A stretch of DNA of 42,743 nucleotides from Actinomycetota bacterium (GTDB lineage: Bacteria > Actinomycetota > Thermoleophilia > Gaiellales > Gaiellaceae), in NCBI GenBank assembly GCA_005883355.1, contig VAXG01000040.1, positions 1-42,743 on the forward strand, read 5' to 3'. Under the pieces are notes generated by a model. That model ran no database searches and was not told the origin of the DNA. It saw only the letters and a list, made by a program, of their open reading frames with translations. A program made the translations under genes and the position numbers. This document shows, in pieces, positions 38,215 to 42,743 of this stretch. Every line of letters begins with the position of its first letter. Position 1 is the stretch's first letter.

Positions 38215-39506
38215 TCTCGTCGCACGAGAAAAGCGATCCTACCACAGAGGATTTCGGCCTCCTCGCCCGTCTCCGCCTCGGCGAGCACCCTGATGACAGG
38301 CTCCGTGCCCGACGCTCTGACGAGCACCCGTCCCCGCTCTCCCAGCTCGGCGTTGAGACGCGCGACCTCGTCTGCGATCGCAGGGCTGAGGTGCGCATGC
38401 GCAGCGACCGAGACGTTCTCCTTCGCCTGCGGAAAGCGCGGCATGACGGCGGCGACCTCTGCGAGTGGACGGCCGTGCAATGCGTTGCAGAGCAGGAGCG
38501 CGGCAACCAGGCCATCGCCGGTCACGTGTCCGTCGAGCCAGATCAGATGCCCTGACTGCTCCCCACCGAGAATGCCTCCTTCGCGGCGAAGCGCCTCGAG
38601 CACGTAGCGATCGCCGACGTCCGTCGTGACGACGCGCACATCGTTCTCGGCCATCAGCCGGTGCAAGCCCATGTTCGCCATCACGGTCACGGCAACCAGG
38701 TCGACCTCGCGGTCGAGCGCGAGCACGGCGACGATCTGATCGCCGTCGACGACGTCGCCGTTCCCGTCGACGGCCAGCATGCGGTCCCCGTCGCCGTCGA
38801 AAGCGACGCCGAGGTCGAGCCCGAGCTCGGTCACGGTGCGCTGCAACGCGCGCAGATCGGTGGCGCCGCAGCCGACGTTGATGTTCGCACCGTCGGGCTC
38901 GTCACCGATTGCGGTGACTTCTGCGCCGAGCTCGGTGAACGCCTGCGGCGCGAGACCGGAGTAGGCGCCGTTCGCGCAATCGACGCCGATTCTCAAGCCG
39001 GTGAGGTCGGAACCGAACCGCTCGACGACGTGCTCCAGATAGCTGTCCGTCGCGACGCCGACCTCGTCGATGTCGCCGCCTCCCGTCGCGGGGGCATCGA
39101 GCAGCGCCTCGATCTCTTCCTCCTGTATGTCGGACAACTTCTGGCCGTCGCGATCGAAGAACTTGACGCCGTTGTACTCGGGCGGGTTGTGGGACGCGGT
39201 GATGATGCACCCGAGGTCGAGCGTCAGGAGTGCGACAGCCGGGGTCGGCAGCACCCCTGCGACGACCGCGTTGCCGCCGGCGGACGCGATCCCGCGCGCA
39301 AGCGACTGCTCGAGCTCGGGCCCGGAGGCGCGCGTGTCGCGTCCGACGAAGATGCGGCCGCGACCGGACCACAGCGTTGCGGCGCGGCCGAGACGCTCGA
39401 CCAGCTCCGGGGTGAGGTCCTTGCCGACGATTCCGCGCACGCCGTCGGTTCCGAAGTAGCGCCGTGGCACGGCGCCCGAGGATACGTGAGGAAGCGGCTT
39501 GGACAT
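38205..39506 (-). CDS. glmM: phosphoglucosamine mutase
   Basis: 433-aa GlmM converting glucosamine-6-phosphate to glucosamine-1-phosphate. The phosphoserine loop is IITASHNPPEYNG, the metal loop DGDGDR, the sugar loop GGEQSGH and the phosphate-binding loop RASGTEP, all intact and in order. ATG 39506 is chosen because homology starts at RRYFGTDGVRG (residues 15-25); upstream frame is antisense to the ribosomal genes. No Shine-Dalgarno site; a strong hairpin lies 12 bases before the start. It lies between rpsI and glmS on the same strand, the usual order in this lineage. Confidence 0.96.
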   Translation of the reverse strand: MSKPLPHVSSGAVPRRYFGTDGVRGIVGKDLTPELVERLGRAATLWSGRGRIFVGRDTRASGPELEQSLARGIASAGGNAVVAGVLPTPAVALLTLDLGCIITASHNPPEYNGVKFFDRDGQKLSDIQEEEIEALLDAPATGGGDIDEVGVATDSYLEHVVERFGSDLTGLRIGVDCANGAYSGLAPQAFTELGAEVTAIGDEPDGANINVGCGATDLRALQRTVTELGLDLGVAFDGDGDRMLAVDGNGDVVDGDQIVAVLALDREVDLVAVTVMANMGLHRLMAENDVRVVTTDVGDRYVLEALRREGGILGGEQSGHLIWLDGHVTGDGLVAALLLCNALHGRPLAEVAAVMPRFPQAKENVSVAAHAHLSPAIADEVARLNAELGERGRVLVRASGTEPVIRVLAEAETGEEAEILCGRIAFLVRRELG

Positions 39507-39517
39507 TTTTCTAGGAG

Positions 39518-39543
39518 GACGCGGGCGTCGCGTCGCCCGCGTC
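39518..39543. repeat. 10-bp perfect palindrome before glmM
   Basis: GACGCGGGCG (39518-39527) pairs with CGCCCGCGTC (39534-39543) around a 6-base loop. It sits 12 bases upstream of the glmM ATG. A smaller palindrome CCGCGC-GAA-GCGCGG follows at 39551-39565. Confidence 0.7.
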
Positions 39544-39578
39544 CATTCGACCGCGCGAAGCGCGGGTCTAGCCCGGAC

Positions 39579-39607
39579 AAGCGCTAAAAGCGCAGCTTTT
39601 AGCGCTT
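39579..39607 (-). terminator. 13-bp hairpin overlapping rpsI stop
   Basis: AAGCGCTAAAAGC (39579-39591) and GCTTTTAGCGCTT (39595-39607) form a 13-bp perfect stem with a 3-base loop. The rpsI stop codon (39601-39599) is inside one arm. It has T-runs in the stem but no U-tail. It may end or attenuate the rplM-rpsI transcript, or protect its 3' end. Confidence 0.55.
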
Positions 39608-39994
39608 GCTGAACTGGGGCGCCTTGCGCGCCTTGTGCAAGCCCGCCTTCTTGCGCTCGACGATCCGGGCGTCGCGTGTCAGAAAACCGGCGCGCTTGAG
39701 CGGCACGCGCAACTCGGGATCGGCCTCGACAAGCGCACGGGCGATGCCGTGACGAACGGCACCTGCCTGTCCACTCGGGCCGCCGCCATGGACGCGAACT
39801 CTGATGTCGAACGTCCCCTCCACCCCTGCGGTTTGCAACGGCGCCAGGGCGGAGGTGCGATGCGCGGCGCGCGGGAAGTAGTCCTCGATCGTGCGACCGT
39901 TGAACCACGTGTTCCCGTCGCCGGGTCTCAGGATCACGCGGGCAACGGAGGTCTTCCGCTTCCCCGTCCCGCGGTACTGCGCGATCTGACTCAT
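39599..39994 (-). CDS. rpsI: 30S ribosomal protein S9
   Basis: 131-aa uS9. [19 protein letters not shown] (8-26), FNGRT, the conserved [19 protein letters not shown] (about 70-88) and the C-terminal [17 protein letters not shown] tail, which reaches the P-site tRNA, are all present. ATG 39994 is used rather than GTG 40006 because GGGAGGA lies at good spacing and the GTG would be part of that site. The start overlaps the rplM stop as ATGA. Confidence 0.97.
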   Translation of the reverse strand: MSQIAQYRGTGKRKTSVARVILRPGDGNTWFNGRTIEDYFPRAAHRTSALAPLQTAGVEGTFDIRVRVHGGGPSGQAGAVRHGIARALVEADPELRVPLKRAGFLTRDARIVERKKAGLHKARKAPQFSKR

Positions 39995-40428
39995 CTGTCC
40001 TCCCACTTCAGCGGCTGCGGCGCCTGCGGCCCGTGCGGATGCTCGGGCCCCGCATAGATCTTGAGCTTCGTGATCTGTTGCCTCGCCAGCCGGTTCTTCG
40101 GGAGCATGCCCTTCACCGCGGCGCGCAGAACCTCTTCGGGCCGGCGCTCGAGTTGTTCGCGTAGCGTCCGGCTGCGGATCCCTCCGGGATAGCCCGAGTG
40201 ACGGTAGTAGCGCTTCTGATCGAGCTTGTTGCCGGTCACCTGGATCTTCTCGGCGTTGACGACGATCACGAAGTCGCCGGTGTCCACGTGGGGCGTGTAC
40301 TCGGGTTTCCCCTTGCCGCGCAGTTGGTCGGCGATGCGCGTGGCGAGCCGGCCGAGCGTCTGCCCGTCGGCGTCGACCACGTACCAGTGGCGCGCAATCT
40401 CTCCCGGTTTGGCGTTGTAAGTCTTCAT
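39991..40428 (-). CDS. rplM: 50S ribosomal protein L13
   Basis: 145-aa uL13. [21 protein letters not shown] (13-33), [22 protein letters not shown] (about 51-72), the YRHSGYPGG loop and [13 protein letters not shown] (about 104-116) are family signatures. First gene of the rplM-rpsI pair. It lacks a Shine-Dalgarno sequence: the bases before ATG 40428 are the U-run of a terminator-like hairpin. Confidence 0.97.
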   Translation of the reverse strand: MKTYNAKPGEIARHWYVVDADGQTLGRLATRIADQLRGKGKPEYTPHVDTGDFVIVVNAEKIQVTGNKLDQKRYYRHSGYPGGIRSRTLREQLERRPEEVLRAAVKGMLPKNRLARQQITKLKIYAGPEHPHGPQAPQPLKWEDR

Positions 40429-40455
40429 GGAAAAGGCGGACTCAAGGTGTCCGCC
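40429..40455 (-). terminator. terminator-like hairpin directly before rplM start
   Basis: On the minus strand GGCGGAC (40455-40449) pairs with GTCCGCC (40441-40435), then TTTT (40434-40431) and CC precede ATG 40428. With the -10 box at 40464-40469 the predicted leader consists of little else. This fits an attenuator or a protein-binding leader for L13. Confidence 0.6.
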
Positions 40456-40463
40456 GACGCAAA

Positions 40464-40469
40464 ACTCTA
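40464..40469 (-). promoter_or_regulatory. -10 box of rplM-rpsI
   Basis: TAGAGT on the minus strand, 35 nt before the rplM ATG. Transcription would start near 40457 and enter the hairpin at once. Confidence 0.4.
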
Positions 40470-40543
40470 GCAGCCGGCTACGGAATCCGGCCGCCCGGAC
40501 CTGGACGATCCCGATGCCCGAGATCGGGGCCAGGGCACGTCAT

Positions 40544-40549
40544 TATGCT
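40544..40549 (+). promoter_or_regulatory. -10 box of BNR-repeat gene
   Basis: TATGCT, then seven bases, then GTG 40557. The same hexamer precedes fabI. It overlaps the ATG at 40545, which argues that 40557 is the true start. Confidence 0.5.
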
Positions 40550-40556
40550 CATGCGG

Positions 40557-42284
40557 GTGAAAGGACGCACCGCCGCGCTGGTTGCGGCCTGCGCGGGGGT
40601 CTGCGTGCCCGCCGCGGCCGCGGCGCCTCCGCAGGGCATCCAGACGGATGCCGCCTTCGCGGCCAGCTACGCCCAGCGCCACGTGACCAGCGTCGCAGCA
40701 ACTACTCAACGCGTCAGCTGTTACACGCCGGAGGTCTATTACCAGGGCAACCTCGCGCCGGCGCAGGGATATCCGGACGGCGGCTCGACGTTGTGCAACG
40801 GGGCTGCGACGACGGGAGAGGACATCGGCCCGTATGCGACGCAGGACGTCGCCAACCCACCGCTCCGCGCGAAGGACTTCTCCGAATCCGACTTGCACGT
40901 CGATCCGACGAATGCCCGCCACCTGATCGGCATCAGCAAGTGGATCGTCAACAGCGAGGGCTACAACCACCTCACGGGATTCTTCGAGTCGTTCGACGGG
41001 GGCTCGAGCTGGCCGCAGCAAGGTCACATTCCCGGTTACGAAGGCTGGACGGACAACTCGGACCCGGTCGGCGCGTTCGACCCGTGGGGAAACTTCTACG
41101 CGGTCGTGTTCCCGTATCAGTTCTCGTATGTCCCCACCGGCCAACATTTCTTCCTCTCCCCGGACGTCAATCCGTCGATTGCGCGCTCGGGACTCGCCGT
41201 CGCCGTTCGTCCGCACGGTGCGGCAACGGCGACAGCCTGGAACACGACACGCGGCGGGCAGCTGGATCTGATCGAACGGACCCCGTTCGAGGGGAAAACG
41301 ACCTTCGACAAGCAATGGCTCGCGATCGACACGAATCGCCGCAGCCGTCACTTCGGCCGCGTCTATGTCACGTGGGCCGTCGGGAACCAGGACACCGACC
41401 TGCGCATCTACAGCTCGTACGCCGATGCGCACAGGGACGGGACGCACACGAACTGGTCGCATCCACGGCTCGTGCTTCCACAGGCTCAGCGAATCGGCGA
41501 CAACGGCTCGCTCCCACGCGTCGCGCCCGACGGGACCATCTGGCTGGCGACGTCGAGCTTCAGCGACGCGAACGATCCGTTCACGATGTCGCTCACGTCG
41601 TCGCGGAACGGAGGCCAATCGTGGTCGCGCCGTCGCGTGATCGTCCGTCACAACGTCGACGGCTACAGGAACACGACCTTCCGCGGCGCCTTCGGGGAGG
41701 CGTTCTTCGTCGGGCCGCGAAAGGTTGGCCGCTTCTACCCGTTGTACGCGGCGTACGAGCTGGGTATCGAGGGCGAAACGATGCTGTTCATCCGGGGTTC
41801 GTTCGACGGCGGCAAGCACTGGTCACGCGCGATCCAGGTGAACGACACGTCCGGCGTCGGCGACGCCCTGCAGCCGAATCTCGTCGTGGCTCCCAACGGG
41901 ACCGTGGCGGTGGCTTTTTACGATCGGCGGCTGGCCTGTCCGGCGTCGGACACGGCCGAGGCGACAGTCGCGGGACTGCTCTTCGACCCGCGCGCGCCAC
42001 AGGGGCGGGAGAACTACTGCATCAACACGGCGATCCAGTTCTATCGCCCGAAGCTCCGGCCGATCGGCCACAACATCCGGCTCTCGGAGCACACCTGGGA
42101 TCCACAGCTTTCGTCGCCGCGCTTCGACTGCATCTGCAATCCGGCGAGCTTCATCGGCGACTACTTCGGCATCGACGCGCGCGGCGGCTTCACCTATACG
42201 GCGTCGGTCGAGACGTTCAACGCTCGGGGCGAGAACCCCGGGTACCACCAGCAGCAGCTGGTCTCGAAGATCCGGACGCCCTAG
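40557..42284 (+). CDS. secreted BNR/sialidase-like beta-propeller protein
   Basis: 575 aa from GTG 40557; ATG 40545 and ATG 40551 in frame give longer forms. The signal peptide has KGR at the N-terminus and an Ala-rich core to about residue 23. The body has Asp-box repeats typical of sialidase-like propellers: SFDGGSSW (about 144), SRNGGQSW (about 352) and SFDGGKHW (about 416). AFDPWGNFYAV and GDYFGIDARG lie between and after. The catalytic Arg triad of true sialidases cannot be assigned. It may bind or cleave surface glycans. No membrane anchor. Divergent from rplM. Confidence 0.8.
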   Translation: MKGRTAALVAACAGVCVPAAAAAPPQGIQTDAAFAASYAQRHVTSVAATTQRVSCYTPEVYYQGNLAPAQGYPDGGSTLCNGAATTGEDIGPYATQDVANPPLRAKDFSESDLHVDPTNARHLIGISKWIVNSEGYNHLTGFFESFDGGSSWPQQGHIPGYEGWTDNSDPVGAFDPWGNFYAVVFPYQFSYVPTGQHFFLSPDVNPSIARSGLAVAVRPHGAATATAWNTTRGGQLDLIERTPFEGKTTFDKQWLAIDTNRRSRHFGRVYVTWAVGNQDTDLRIYSSYADAHRDGTHTNWSHPRLVLPQAQRIGDNGSLPRVAPDGTIWLATSSFSDANDPFTMSLTSSRNGGQSWSRRRVIVRHNVDGYRNTTFRGAFGEAFFVGPRKVGRFYPLYAAYELGIEGETMLFIRGSFDGGKHWSRAIQVNDTSGVGDALQPNLVVAPNGTVAVAFYDRRLACPASDTAEATVAGLLFDPRAPQGRENYCINTAIQFYRPKLRPIGHNIRLSEHTWDPQLSSPRFDCICNPASFIGDYFGIDARGGFTYTASVETFNARGENPGYHQQQLVSKIRTP

Positions 42285-42301
42285 CAGCGAGAATAGGGCT
42301 C

Positions 42302-42568
42302 GTGATCAGGCGGCGCGTGATCGTGCGTGGTCTCGTTCAGGGCGTGTTCTTTCGTGACTCGACGCGACGGGTCGCGCAGCGCTACGACGTCACGGGCTGG
42401 GTGTCGAATCGCGCGGACGGCGCGGTCGAAGCCGTGTTCGAAGGCAACGCGGACGCCGTGGAGCGGCTGGTCGCGTTCAGCCGCGAAGGCCCGCGGGGCG
42501 CTCAGGTCGAGTCGGTCGAGGTGACCGAGGAGCAGCCGGAGGGTCTCAGCGGCTTCGCCGTGCGTTAG
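42302..42568 (+). CDS. acyP: acylphosphatase
   Basis: 88-aa acylphosphatase hydrolysing carboxyl-phosphate bonds. GLVQGVFFRDSTRRVA (10-25) holds the phosphate-binding loop with the catalytic Arg, and VTGWVSNRADGAVEAVFEG (about 30-48) has the catalytic Asn. GTG 42302 starts 18 bases after the BNR gene stop. Length is standard. Confidence 0.94.
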   Translation: MIRRRVIVRGLVQGVFFRDSTRRVAQRYDVTGWVSNRADGAVEAVFEGNADAVERLVAFSREGPRGAQVESVEVTEEQPEGLSGFAVR

Positions 42569-42585
42569 GCGCCTCGCATGCGTCA

Positions 42586-42622
42586 CGGTTTCGCATCCGT
42601 GCCTGGCACCGGTACGTGTCCC
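42586..42622. repeat. REP-like repeat, third copy (inverted)
   Basis: The stretch around GTGCCTGGCACCGGTACGT matches the reverse complement of the two repeats at 19509-19670 over about 37 bases with few differences. It lies between acyP and guaA in non-coding DNA. Confidence 0.65.
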
Positions 42623-42648
42623 GACGAGCTACGGGGACGACGAGTCCG

Positions 42649-42743
42649 CTACTCCCACTCGATCGTGGCCGGGGGTTTCGAGCTCAGGTCGAGAGCGACT
42701 CGATTCACGCCGGGGATCTCGTTGATGATCCGACTCGAGATCG
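42649..42743 (-). CDS. guaA: GMP synthase, C-terminal end (partial)
   Basis: The last 30 codons of GuaA enter from the right edge and stop at TAG 42651-42649. [20 protein letters not shown] followed by ATIEWE is the invariant C-terminus of the dimerisation domain. GuaA makes GMP from XMP and glutamine. Convergent with acyP. The rest lies outside the window. Confidence 0.93.
   Translation of the reverse strand, partial: ISSRIINEIPGVNRVALDLSSKPPATIEWE

Overview
The window is GC-rich bacterial DNA with frequent GTG and TTG starts. Genes are tightly packed and often overlap by 1-20 bases. Gene content and order (rplM-rpsI-glmM-glmS, acpS-nnrD/E-alr, a GCS2-type ligase, FabI, CAP and BNR secreted proteins) suggest an actinobacterium of the class Thermoleophilia (Gaiellales/Solirubrobacterales type). 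That assignment is inference from gene style; no 16S gene is present. Most of the window is ordinary chromosomal core.

Layout. 1-740: a 59-aa zinc-ribbon protein, then tRNA-Arg(UCG), tRNA-His and tRNA-Arg(UCU) on the minus strand, with two very strong palindromes between the last two. 764-7349: CAP protein and AI-2E-type permease, cyclophilin, DUF6328-like protein, HTH/LAGLIDADG-like protein beside tRNA-Gly, CtaG-type protein, an EamA transporter beside tRNA-Pro, a second EamA transporter and a second CAP protein. 7420-11546: response regulator, a 1124-aa multi-GAF histidine kinase and a candidate small RNA. 11567-17550: ispH, zinc-ribbon gene, 60-bp tandem repeat, aminotransferase, an unusual IleRS and thioredoxin. 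17551-20453: small genes, NUDIX, a cNMP-binding protein with a tiny leader ORF, two decayed gene fragments, a REP-like repeat and a beta-lactamase-fold hydrolase. 20473-24437: RidA, a GCS2 ligase, a peroxiredoxin interrupted by an in-frame TGA, and a membrane glycosyltransferase-like protein. 24424-30115: fabI, a large subtilase, an SDR and a methyltransferase. 30108-33754: the minus-strand operon HAD phosphatase, acpS, nnrE/D, alr, methyltransferase. 33774-36215: ArfB-like protein, STAS protein, aquaporin, coiled-coil protein. 36242-40428: glmS, glmM, rpsI, rplM. 40557-42743: BNR-repeat secreted protein, acylphosphatase and the 3' end of guaA.

The most notable item is 22105-22563. It is a peroxiredoxin-like gene in which a TGA replaces the catalytic cysteine codon. 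A 7-bp hairpin with a G in loop position 2 lies 21 nt beyond the TGA, as expected for a bacterial SECIS. Translated through, the protein contains no cysteine at all. It sits between a glutamate-cysteine-ligase-family gene and a membrane protein and is probably a selenoprotein. Other points: an IleRS with GVHH in place of HIGH and a degraded KMSKS; a 164-bp palindrome that can bury the nnrE ribosome-binding site; an intrinsic-terminator-like hairpin directly before the rplM start codon; and a recurring -10 hexamer 6-9 nt before start codons, which points to many leaderless mRNAs.

Functional links: the minus-strand operon and glmM/glmS feed cell-wall precursor and acyl-carrier metabolism. RidA, the GCS2 ligase, the Sec-peroxiredoxin and thioredoxin suggest metabolite and redox protection. 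The CAP, subtilase and BNR proteins are predicted to be exported.
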